Source: CAZZBM01 sp964652255 | GTDB lineage: Bacteria > Bdellovibrionota > Bacteriovoracia > Bacteriovoracales > CAZZBM01 | Direction: 5' to 3' | Assembly (NCBI GenBank): GCA_964652255.1 | Contig: CAZZBM010000001.1 | Coordinates: 310,001-374,000, forward strand | DNA: 64,000 bases | In this document: positions 16,978 through 24,777 of the stretch, in pieces | Layout: each line of letters starts with the position of its first letter | Position numbering within the stretch: position 1 is the first letter of the stretch | Notes under the pieces: generated by a model | Seen by the model: only the letters and a program-made list of their open reading frames with translations | Told to the model about the DNA's origin: nothing | The model's database searches: none | Translations under genes and position numbers: made by a program

Positions 16978-17554
16978 CAAAGATATTTTTTACAATAACA
17001 GACAATGGGTTAAGAAAAAACTTCTTCAAGACAAGAACTATTTTCATAAGCTATCAAAAAATCAACAACCTAAAATTCTCTATTTTGGTTGTTCTGATAG
17101 CAGAGTCACAGCAGAAGAACTTATGGGAGCCCAACCTGGACAAATTTTTGTTCACAGAAATATTGCCAACCTTCTTCCCAGTGAAGATTCAAGCTCACAA
17201 AGTGTTTTAGAATTTGCTGTTAAGGTTTTAGAAGTAGACCATATTATTGTTTGTGGACACTATGAATGTGGTGGAATTCAAGCTTCTTTTAAAAAAACAT
17301 CTTTTAAAAGAGTTCATCAATGGATTAATCCCTTGAAAAATCTAATCAAGACCTATAGAAAAGATTTGAAAACTTTTAAATCTCAACAAGAAAAAGAAGA
17401 TTTTGTAGTCAGGATGAATATTCTTTCTCAATGTGAATCTCTTTTAAAATCAAAAATTATACAAGAATCAAGAAAAAAAAGAAAACTACCAAAAATTCAT
17501 GGTTGGATTTTTAATGTAAGAACAGGTTTTTTATTAGATCTATTCTTTAAGTAG
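16970..17554 (+). CDS. Beta-class carbonic anhydrase
   Basis: It catalyses reversible hydration of CO2 to bicarbonate in the cytoplasm. The zinc ligands and active-site Asp-Arg pair are visible: the first Cys in FGCSDSRV and His and Cys in CGHYECGG. The surrounding FVHRNIANLL and SQSVLEFAVKVL segments are typical. I chose ATG 16970, giving 194 residues; a TTG at 16934 would add 12 residues with no family support. The start codon is in a strong hairpin. The gene is single, divergent from the acyl-CoA dehydrogenase operon, with about 245 bases between them. Confidence 0.92.
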   Translation: MNIKDIFYNNRQWVKKKLLQDKNYFHKLSKNQQPKILYFGCSDSRVTAEELMGAQPGQIFVHRNIANLLPSEDSSSQSVLEFAVKVLEVDHIIVCGHYECGGIQASFKKTSFKRVHQWINPLKNLIKTYRKDLKTFKSQQEKEDFVVRMNILSQCESLLKSKIIQESRKKRKLPKIHGWIFNVRTGFLLDLFFK

Positions 17555-17780
17555 AAATTCAATGCCACAAAGAAAAAAGTAATGCCTGAATTTTAGAAGT
17601 AATTTTCAAGGCTTAATTACCTTAATAAGAAATATATTTTTGAATAAAATTTTCTCTTATGAGTTTTTCAAGCTCTATAATTTTTTTTGTTAAACTATCT
17701 AGAAACGTGAATGTATCTACAAAAAGTTTGTTTTAAGAATTTCTTTGTTAAAGGCTTTTATTTTTTAACTACTAAAAAGC
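17555..17780. other. Intergenic stretch without a gene
   Basis: This A+T-rich region lies between the carbonic anhydrase gene and the reverse-strand initiator tRNA. I see no open frame worth calling and no convincing terminator. A weak GCCTGAA / TTCAAGGC inverted repeat lies near 17584-17612. Confidence 0.5.
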
Positions 17781-17857
<77 letters not shown>

Positions 17858-17862
17858 AGGTG

Positions 17863-17891
17863 ATCCTAGATAAAAAAATCAATATTGTCAA
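17863..17891 (-). promoter_or_regulatory. Sigma70-type promoter of the initiator tRNA
   Basis: On the reverse strand a perfect -35 TTGACA (17886-17891) and a -10 TAGGAT (17863-17868) are separated by 17 bases. Only five bases separate the -10 from the tRNA 5' end, so transcription should start at or within a few bases of mature nucleotide 1. Confidence 0.65.
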
Positions 17892-17909
17892 CGAGTAAAC
17901 TCTTTTTAT

Positions 17910-18617
17910 TTAATTCAATAATTGTTCTACTTGTTTTTTATCTAAGAAAGCATAGTCTCCTGGTTTTAAACTACCAAGATGTAATTTATGAATAGAAGTT
18001 CTTTTTAATCGATCAATTTCTAAATCAAAAGCTTCACAAAGACGACGAATCTCTCTGTTTTTTCCTTCCATCAGTTGAATTTGAAGCCAAGTCTTATTCA
18101 GAAGATATTTTAAAATCTTAACACTTGTAGGTTTTAAAAGTTCATTTTGATCAATAATCCCTTTTTCTATTTTTGAAGCTAACGATTGAGAAATTTTTCC
18201 AAAAACTTTCACTTCATAGGTTTTTAAAACTCCGTGAGAAGGATGAGTCATCTTTTGACAAAATTCACCATCATTAGTGATAAGAATCAGTCCTTCTGAA
18301 TGATAATCTAGGCGTCCTACATGAAAAAGTCTTTCACGAAGCTTTGGTAGATAATCATAAATAGTTGTTCTTCCCTCGGGATCAGAATGAGTCGTGACAC
18401 AAGCTCTTGGTTTATGAAAAGCAATATATTTCTTTTCAAAATGATCTGGATAAAGATACTGACCATTTAAACTCACTAGATCTTCACTGAGATTCACCTT
18501 AGTAGCTAAATCAGTGACCTTTTTGCCATTAATTTTCACCTGTCCCTGCAGAATAAATTCTTCAGCTTTTCTTCTAGAGGTCTGCCCAAAAGAGGCTAAA
18601 AATCTATTTAATCGCAT
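17910..18617 (-). CDS. rluB: 23S rRNA pseudouridine synthase, RluB/RsuA family
   Basis: The 235-residue product has an N-terminal S4 RNA-binding domain (RLNRFLASFGQTSRRKAEEF, residues 2-21) and a pseudouridine synthase domain with the catalytic Asp in VGRLDYHSEGLILITNDG, followed by KTYEVKVFGK and EGKNREIRRLCEAF. It isomerises one uridine, probably in 23S rRNA helix 90-92. RsuA or RluE specificity cannot be ruled out, but the position next to scpA-scpB matches the widespread scpA-scpB-rluB arrangement. About 40 bases separate it from scpB. Confidence 0.9.
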   Translation of the reverse strand: MRLNRFLASFGQTSRRKAEEFILQGQVKINGKKVTDLATKVNLSEDLVSLNGQYLYPDHFEKKYIAFHKPRACVTTHSDPEGRTTIYDYLPKLRERLFHVGRLDYHSEGLILITNDGEFCQKMTHPSHGVLKTYEVKVFGKISQSLASKIEKGIIDQNELLKPTSVKILKYLLNKTWLQIQLMEGKNREIRRLCEAFDLEIDRLKRTSIHKLHLGSLKPGDYAFLDKKQVEQLLN

Positions 18618-18658
18618 AAAAGGACTCCTAACATAAAAAAATCTTCTTTTGGAAGGGG

Positions 18659-19429
18659 TTAAGTGAAATTTTCTTCAGTTTGAAGTGATAAACGGTTCTG
18701 CAAAATGACTTCTTGCTTCAAAAGATACTGCTCTAAGGCTTCAAAAGCCCCTTTTTGTTTCATTTCCTTGGTGAGATCTGTCTCAAGAATCCTTTCTTTG
18801 ACTAAATTTTCTAATTTTGAGGTATCTAGTGCTCCTTCTTCGAACAAAGGATCACTTTTGAGTCCAATAAGATTTTTTAAGCCCTCTTGTTGTTCTATAA
18901 GCCTACTATCTACAAGCTCTTCTACTTCTTGCTCTGAAGGAAGATCTTCTAGGGATCTTAACTGAAAAAAATCTAAAAAATCAGCAGTTGTTTCATAGGA
19001 GAGTTGTTGAGATTTAGCTGTTTGAATCATTCTTTTCTCAAGAAGAACTCTTAAAAGATAAGATGAATCCACCCCTCGAATCTGATCTAGCTCTGTTTTA
19101 AGCAAAGGTTGTTTGTAAGCAATCAAAGATAAAACTTCTAAAGCCGCTGGAGTGAGATTTAATTTAGGCTTAGTATAAAATTTAGTAAGAATTTCATGAA
19201 ATTCTTTTTTAGTTTTTAGTTGATATCCTAAGGAAGATTGTTGAAGAAAAAAACCACGATCTTCTTGTAATAAAATTTGTTCATAATCTTTAAGAAGTTC
19301 CTCTAAAAGAGATACAGGTATTTTTTGATCTATAAGAGTGAAAATTTTCTCTAGAGTTAAAGGTTTATCTGCTACAAAAAAAATTGCTTCTAAAAGAGCA
19401 ATTTGTTGTTGATTTTTTTCTACAATCAT
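18659..19429 (-). CDS. scpB: Segregation and condensation protein ScpB
   Basis: ScpB dimers bind the ScpA kleisin of the SMC complex. The 256-residue product has two winged-helix units: the N-terminal part with LLEAIFFVADKPLTLEKI, and the second with LTPAALEVLSLIAYKQPLLK and IRGVDSSYLLRVLLEKRMI, which is highly characteristic. The C-terminal 80 residues are acidic, variable and longer than in the Bacillus protein. The start overlaps the scpA stop by four bases. The partner smc gene is at the left edge of this window. Confidence 0.92.
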   Translation of the reverse strand: MIVEKNQQQIALLEAIFFVADKPLTLEKIFTLIDQKIPVSLLEELLKDYEQILLQEDRGFFLQQSSLGYQLKTKKEFHEILTKFYTKPKLNLTPAALEVLSLIAYKQPLLKTELDQIRGVDSSYLLRVLLEKRMIQTAKSQQLSYETTADFLDFFQLRSLEDLPSEQEVEELVDSRLIEQQEGLKNLIGLKSDPLFEEGALDTSKLENLVKERILETDLTKEMKQKGAFEALEQYLLKQEVILQNRLSLQTEENFT

Positions 19430-20100
19430 AAAGACTCCAAATAAAGAGGATCTTCTTTTTTCAATCCTTGATAAAGATGTAGTATTTTTAACTTAGCCAT
19501 TTCTAAAACAGCCATAAAAGAAAGAACTACAGGAGATCCCTTTAAGTCTTTAAAAGAAAGAGGGGATTCTTGTTGAACTTGAGTAAGAATTTCTTGAGAT
19601 ACTTCTTCTAAATTTTTTTCATCTAATTTAACGTATTTAAAAACTTTCTTCTCTCTCGCTTTAAATTCAATAAAAGATTCTAAAAGAAGATCTAAGGGTA
19701 AAATTCCCTCTAATTCTGATTGCAGTTCTTTTCTTTTAGAAGATAAAGGAGGATGTAAATAATATTCATAATAGTTTTTATCTAAATTCCAAAGTTTTCT
19801 TCCAAGATCTTGATATTTTTTTAAGATTTCTAACTGAGCTATAAGATCATCAGCAGCACTCTCTTTTTTATCTGTAAAAAGTTTTTGTTCAGAACGAAGA
19901 AAAACTAAAGTTGTTGCCATATGTAAAAAATCAGCTAAAAGATCAAAATTAAGATCTTTCATTTTTTTTAAATACTGCAAATACAGTTGAGTTAATTGAG
20001 GAAGATTGATTTTACGAAGTTCCAACTGATTTTTTTCTACAAGATAAAGTAAAAGATTTAAAGGACCATCAAACTGGTCAATGGTGACTAAGAGTTCCAT
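19426..20100 (-). CDS. scpA: Segregation and condensation protein ScpA (kleisin)
   Basis: ScpA bridges the two SMC heads and recruits ScpB. The 224-residue product starts with the hallmark FDGPLNLLLYLVEKNQLEL, continues through YLQYLKKMKDLNFDLLADFL and the ATTLVFLRSE helix, and ends with a C-terminal winged helix (VVLSFMAVLEMAKLKIL) that contacts the SMC head. It overlaps the upstream M50 protease gene by 13 bases and scpB by four, so this is a coupled operon. Confidence 0.92.
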   Translation of the reverse strand: MELLVTIDQFDGPLNLLLYLVEKNQLELRKINLPQLTQLYLQYLKKMKDLNFDLLADFLHMATTLVFLRSEQKLFTDKKESAADDLIAQLEILKKYQDLGRKLWNLDKNYYEYYLHPPLSSKRKELQSELEGILPLDLLLESFIEFKAREKKVFKYVKLDEKNLEEVSQEILTQVQQESPLSFKDLKGSPVVLSFMAVLEMAKLKILHLYQGLKKEDPLYLESL

Positions 20101-20741
20101 AAAATCACTTTATAAAAAAAAGCATTGAAAAATTGTAAACAATAATGAGCTGGTTTAGTAATAAGGTAACCTAAAATAGGAAGCCCTAAAAAACTTAAGA
20201 AAAAAAAAGCTAAAAAAATATGAGGAGCGTAAAGAATAAGATTATAGACAAATCTTTCATATTTTTTTTCTAAAAAAGTACTGAGTAAAAAAAAACCATC
20301 TAAAGGAGGAAGAGGTAGAAGGTTAAAAAAAAGAGAAAGAAAATTCATAAAAGTAGTATACTGTAAAAACTCTAAAACTAGAGAAGAAGCTTGAAACTTT
20401 AAAGCTAAAACACCTAAAAAAGAAAAAAGAACTCCTAAAAAAAAGTTCATCAAAGGACCAGCTAGATAAATTAGAAAGAGATCAAATCTATTTTTTAATA
20501 AATAAGTCTTAGGTACCAAAGGCTTACCCCAGCCAAAGAGAAAGCCACCTAGCTTAAGATTTAAAAGAGGGATTAAGACAGATCCCCAGAGCTCTAAATG
20601 AACCATGGGATTAAGGGTCATCCTTTCTTTAGCTGTATGATCTCCTCTAAGATAAGCCATGAGAGCATGAGCGTATTCATGAAGAATAATGGTTAAGAGA
20701 AAACCTGGAAGCATGAGAGCTAAGCTTTGAGTAAAAGACAT
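20088..20741 (-). CDS. Site-2-protease-like M50 membrane metalloprotease
   Basis: The 217-residue product is a polytopic membrane protein with the zinc-binding HEYAHA motif in the first helix (about residues 21-26) and the second metal-ligand motif as NLLPLPPLDGFFLLS, plus the GPLMNFFLGVLFS segment. This is the compact M50B or YwhC-like subfamily often encoded beside scpA. It would cleave a substrate within the membrane; the substrate is unknown. It is first gene of the scpA-scpB operon and divergent from trmB. Confidence 0.88.
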   Translation of the reverse strand: MSFTQSLALMLPGFLLTIILHEYAHALMAYLRGDHTAKERMTLNPMVHLELWGSVLIPLLNLKLGGFLFGWGKPLVPKTYLLKNRFDLFLIYLAGPLMNFFLGVLFSFLGVLALKFQASSLVLEFLQYTTFMNFLSLFFNLLPLPPLDGFFLLSTFLEKKYERFVYNLILYAPHIFLAFFFLSFLGLPILGYLITKPAHYCLQFFNAFFYKVILWNS

Positions 20742-20798
20742 CTTTCCTTATTTACCAAAATATTTTCAAGGATAAAAGGTCTATGCTAAAGATTCATC

Positions 20799-21428
20799 AT
20801 GAATCCTTATGATCTTAAACTTATGTCTTATTCTAAGGTCCTAAGGAATGAAGAGGGGTCTGTTTTTAAAGGAAAATGGTCTCATTATTTTAAAAACAAG
20901 TTTCCTTTAACCTTAGAAATTGGAACAGGATTTGGTGGTTTTGCTCTTGAGTACTTAAAACAATTCTCTCAAGAAAATTTCATTGGACTAGATTATCGTT
21001 TTAAAAGGAGCTTACAACTCATTAAAAAACTAGAGAAGAATCACTTGTCTCAATATGTTTTTTTAAGAACAGGAGCTCATTCACTACCCTTATTTTTTGA
21101 AGAAGAAATTAATAAAGTCTTTCTTCTCTTCTCTGATCCATGGCCCAAAAAAAGACATCATAAAAAGAGGTTAGTTCAAAAAAATTTTATTGAACTTATA
21201 GCACCTTTATTAAAAAAAGGTGCTAAGGTTTTTATTAAAACTGATAATGAAGAGTATTTCAATTTCATGCTTCAGGAAGATTTCCCTAGCTTTGATTCTC
21301 TTTTCATGTCAAAAAATCTTCATCAAGAAGAACACAGTTTTGAAGAATTAAAGTTGTTGACAGATTTTGAAAAAATCTTTTTAGCCCAAAAAATACCTAT
21401 TAAGGCACTTGTATTAGAGAAAAAATGA
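20799..21428 (+). CDS. trmB: tRNA (guanine-N7)-methyltransferase TrmB
   Basis: TrmB makes m7G46 in the variable loop of tRNAs. The 209-residue product has the SAM site LEIGTGFGGFALEYLKQ, FIGLDYRFKRS, and the catalytic segment LFSDPWPKKRHHKKRLVQ, followed by FIKTDNEEYFN. The length is typical. Its stop overlaps the dnaG start (ATGA), making it the first gene of a trmB-dnaG-rpoD-helicase run. Confidence 0.93.
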   Translation: MNPYDLKLMSYSKVLRNEEGSVFKGKWSHYFKNKFPLTLEIGTGFGGFALEYLKQFSQENFIGLDYRFKRSLQLIKKLEKNHLSQYVFLRTGAHSLPLFFEEEINKVFLLFSDPWPKKRHHKKRLVQKNFIELIAPLLKKGAKVFIKTDNEEYFNFMLQEDFPSFDSLFMSKNLHQEEHSFEELKLLTDFEKIFLAQKIPIKALVLEKK

Positions 21429-23065
21429 AAGCAGAAGAAATTTTACAAGAAATCAAACACCAACCTATTTCATTTTTTATTGAAAAGTATATTCCTCTAA
21501 CAAAAAAAGGGGCTCAATATGAAGCCTTATGTCCTTTTCATCAAGATTCACATCCTTCTTTAAAAGTAAGTGATGAGAAGCAAGTTTTTAAATGCTTTGC
21601 TTGTAATGAAGCAGGGGATGCTATAAGTTTTATTCAAAAATTTAAAAATATTTCTTTTATGGAAGCTTTAAAAGAAGCAGGTTCTTATTTAGGGCTATCT
21701 TTGGAAGAGAAAATTTCTTACAAACCTTATTGGAATTTTTTAGAGCAACTTGTTTATCGTTATCATGAAGCAGGATTAAAAAATGAAAATTTTTTATCTT
21801 TTCTAAAAAAAAGAAAGCTTAGCTTGTCTACAGCTAAGTATTTTCTCATGGGTTTTAGCGAGGAGGGTTTAGTAGAAAAAAATTCTATCAGTCAAGAGCT
21901 TGGTTATCATTTTGGTTACAGAGAATTTTTTAAAAATCGTTTCATGATTCCTATTAAATTTAAAAATAAATATGTTGGTTTCACAGCTCGAAGCTTGGAA
22001 AACGAACAACCTAAGTATTTAAATTCTAAAGAATCAAAAATTTTTAAAAAGAGAGATATTCTTTTTCATTTAGAGGAAGCTAAGTCTCAACAAGATTTTT
22101 TAATTTTAGTAGAAGGACATTTAGATGTGGCTTCTCTTTATGAACAAGGAATTAAGCAAAGCTGTGCTTTAATGGGACTTTCTTTTGAACCTAGTTTGAT
22201 TCATCATTTTTCTTCTTTTAAAAAAATTTATTTTGCTTTAGATCAAGATGAACCTGGAAAGAAATTTAGTTTAAAACTTCATGATATTTTTCTTCAACAT
22301 CAATATCTTGTTCGTTATTTAAACCCAAGTCCTTATAAGGATTTAGATGAATTCTTAACTCAAGGAGGAGATTTAAATAAATTATTAGAACAAGCTCCTC
22401 TTTATCTCGATTTACTTATTGAAGATCTTCTGATTCAAAAAAATTCAAGATTAGAAGATAATTTAAATTTATTAAAAAAAATTTTTCTTCTTTTAAAGCC
22501 TCTTGGACGAGATCCTTTTGTATTAGAAAAACTTCTAGAGGTAAGAGATAAGCTTAATTTAAAGATGAGTGAAGATGCTTTACTTAATTTTCAAGTAGAG
22601 AAATCTAGTTTTTCAAAAAGAGTAATTGCTTCTTCTCAAGAAGAATTAAATTCCAGTGAAAGGACTTTTCTAAAAACTTTTTCACTTTACCCTGATCTTT
22701 TTTTAGAAGAACTAGAAGTCTATACTCAAGAAATTTCTTCTTCTCTTTTAAGTTTTGCTAAGAATTTACAAAGGCTCTATTTAGAAGGGTCCTTAGATTT
22801 ATTAAAAGAATCTTTAAAAACAAGCTTAACTTTATTTCAGGGAAAAGAGTCTTGGAGAAACTTTGTCTTAAAATACATAGAGAGTCGATCAAACTTGACT
22901 CTTGATGAGAAAAATCGTAAAAAGTTGTCGAGGGATTTGCTTTTGGAATTAAGAAAAAAAAGACTAGTACAAGAGAGGTCTTTTTTACTAGAACAAAAGC
23001 CTATTGCATTAGATCAACTTCAAAAGATTAATCAAGAAATACAATCTCTAGGGAAGGATACATGA
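21425..23065 (+). CDS. dnaG: DNA primase DnaG
   Basis: DnaG lays RNA primers at the replication fork. The 546-residue product has the N-terminal zinc-binding domain (CPFHQDSHPSLKV then FKCFACNEAGDAISF, about residues 36-68), the RNA polymerase core with YVGFTARSLEN, and the Toprim metal site with LVEGHLDVASLYEQG and YFALDQDEPGKK. The C-terminal helicase-binding region is divergent. Four-base overlaps couple it to trmB before and rpoD after, the ancient dnaG-rpoD pairing. Confidence 0.94.
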   Translation: MKAEEILQEIKHQPISFFIEKYIPLTKKGAQYEALCPFHQDSHPSLKVSDEKQVFKCFACNEAGDAISFIQKFKNISFMEALKEAGSYLGLSLEEKISYKPYWNFLEQLVYRYHEAGLKNENFLSFLKKRKLSLSTAKYFLMGFSEEGLVEKNSISQELGYHFGYREFFKNRFMIPIKFKNKYVGFTARSLENEQPKYLNSKESKIFKKRDILFHLEEAKSQQDFLILVEGHLDVASLYEQGIKQSCALMGLSFEPSLIHHFSSFKKIYFALDQDEPGKKFSLKLHDIFLQHQYLVRYLNPSPYKDLDEFLTQGGDLNKLLEQAPLYLDLLIEDLLIQKNSRLEDNLNLLKKIFLLLKPLGRDPFVLEKLLEVRDKLNLKMSEDALLNFQVEKSSFSKRVIASSQEELNSSERTFLKTFSLYPDLFLEELEVYTQEISSSLLSFAKNLQRLYLEGSLDLLKESLKTSLTLFQGKESWRNFVLKYIESRSNLTLDEKNRKKLSRDLLLELRKKRLVQERSFLLEQKPIALDQLQKINQEIQSLGKDT

Positions 23066-24777
23066 GATTAGCTGAATTTTTAAAATCAAAAAAATTTCTA
23101 CACTTTCTACAAGAATCAAAAGATCTTGGTGAAACTAGCATTGATCAACTTAATGATATTATTCCTGTTCAAATCACTTCTTTTAGGGATTTAGATGAAA
23201 TTTTAGATCTCTTTGAAACGAAAAACATTACTCTTAAGGGTGTTGTCGAAGATTTTGAAGAAGAAATTATTGAAAGTGAATCTAAAGAAAAAGAAGAAGA
23301 TTTTTTTGCTAAAAGTTCAGATCCAGTTAAGCTGTATTTAAAAAAGATGGGTTCAGTTCCTCTTCTTTCAAGAGAAGGAGAGATTGAAATCGCTAAGGAA
23401 ATTGAACAAGGAGAAAAAGAAATTATCACCTCTTCTCTTTCTTCTTTTCATGCTGTTGAAGAACTTTTAAAGTTAAAAGAAAAAATAGAGCAAGCTGAAA
23501 ATCCTTTAGAATTTGTCAAAGACTTGGTAAGAGGTCTTGATGATCAATCTAAAGAAAGTGAAATTTTAGCTGTTAAAAAAAAGATCTTTCAAGTCATTGA
23601 TCAGGCTAATTATTTTTATCAACTTTTAAAAAAACAAGGAGACTCCTTTTCTTTAAAAAAATTAAAGCCTCAAGATAGAGCTCTTTATGATAAATTAAAT
23701 GAAGAACTCATTCAATTAACTTTTAATAGAAAAATCATTAATAGTTTTGTTGAGCCTTTAAAAAAGTATTTTTTTAAATTTAAGGAACTCATTGAACAAC
23801 AAGAAAGAAACTTAAAATTTTTAGAAATAGACGAAAATGAGTATAAAAAATCTTTTACTCAGTTTCAAAAAGATGAATCTTATAGAAAATCTCTCTCAAA
23901 AAAACTTTATGCAGCTGAGGCTAAATTAGAGCAAATTTTTAGAATGATTGAAGATAATCGTAGAAAACTTATAAGACTAGAAGAAGAAGCGGGTCTTCCT
24001 TTTGAAGAAATTCAAAGAGTTTATGAGGTTATTCTTAAGGGTGAAGAGAGAGCTGATAGAGCAAAATCCCAATTAGTTGAAGCCAATTTAAGATTAGTAG
24101 TTTCAATTTCTAAAAAATATACCAATCGTGGGTTGCAATTCTTAGACCTTATTCAAGAAGGTAACATTGGTCTCATGAAAGCAGTGGATAAATTTGAATA
24201 TCGACGTGGTTTTAAATTTTCAACTTATGCCACTTGGTGGATTCGCCAAGCTATTACAAGAGCTATTGCGGATCAAGGAAGAACCATTAGAGTTCCTGTC
24301 CATATGATTGAAACTATTAATAAGCTTTCTAGGATTAACAGACAGCTTATTCAAGAGCTTGGTCGTGAACCCACTCCAGAGGAGCTAGCAGAAAAAATGG
24401 AAATGCCTGTGGATAAAGTCAAGAAAGTTTTTAAAATTTCAAAAGAACCTATTAGTCTAGAAACTCCTATTGGAGAAGAAGAAGATAGTACTCTGGGTGA
24501 TTTTATTGAAGATAGAAAATTACTTTCTCCTCAAGAAGCTATGATGAACGTTATCTTAGCTGAACAAACAAGACAATTATTAGCCACTTTAACTCCAAGA
24601 GAAGAAAAGGTTTTAAGAATGCGTTTTGGTGTTGGAGAAAAATCAGATCATACTTTAGAAGAAGTAGGACAAGATTTTTTTGTAACCAGAGAGAGAATTA
24701 GGCAAATTGAAGCCAAAGCTTTAAGAAAACTAAGGCATCCTAGTCGTGCAAAAATATTAAAAGACTATAACATTTAA
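23062..24777 (+). CDS. rpoD: Primary RNA polymerase sigma factor RpoD (sigma70)
   Basis: This is the housekeeping sigma factor. In the 571-residue product, region 1.2 is DPVKLYLKKMGSVPLLSREG, a charged non-conserved region fills about residues 130-330, region 2 includes LDLIQEGNIGLMKAVDKFEY and STYATWWIRQAITRAIAD, region 3 GRTIRVPVHMIETINKL, and region 4 LTPREEKVLRMRFGVGE with the recognition helix VTRERIRQIEAKALRKLRHP. Promoters in this window with TTGACA and TATAAT-like boxes fit this factor. The stop TAA shares its last base with the ATG of the helicase gene. Confidence 0.97.
   Translation: MRLAEFLKSKKFLHFLQESKDLGETSIDQLNDIIPVQITSFRDLDEILDLFETKNITLKGVVEDFEEEIIESESKEKEEDFFAKSSDPVKLYLKKMGSVPLLSREGEIEIAKEIEQGEKEIITSSLSSFHAVEELLKLKEKIEQAENPLEFVKDLVRGLDDQSKESEILAVKKKIFQVIDQANYFYQLLKKQGDSFSLKKLKPQDRALYDKLNEELIQLTFNRKIINSFVEPLKKYFFKFKELIEQQERNLKFLEIDENEYKKSFTQFQKDESYRKSLSKKLYAAEAKLEQIFRMIEDNRRKLIRLEEEAGLPFEEIQRVYEVILKGEERADRAKSQLVEANLRLVVSISKKYTNRGLQFLDLIQEGNIGLMKAVDKFEYRRGFKFSTYATWWIRQAITRAIADQGRTIRVPVHMIETINKLSRINRQLIQELGREPTPEELAEKMEMPVDKVKKVFKISKEPISLETPIGEEEDSTLGDFIEDRKLLSPQEAMMNVILAEQTRQLLATLTPREEKVLRMRFGVGEKSDHTLEEVGQDFFVTRERIRQIEAKALRKLRHPSRAKILKDYNI

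Noticed and set aside
16841..17047. Reverse-strand open frame of 68 codons overlapping the carbonic anhydrase start
   Set aside because: It overlaps a clear gene and lacks a ribosome site or protein-like features.
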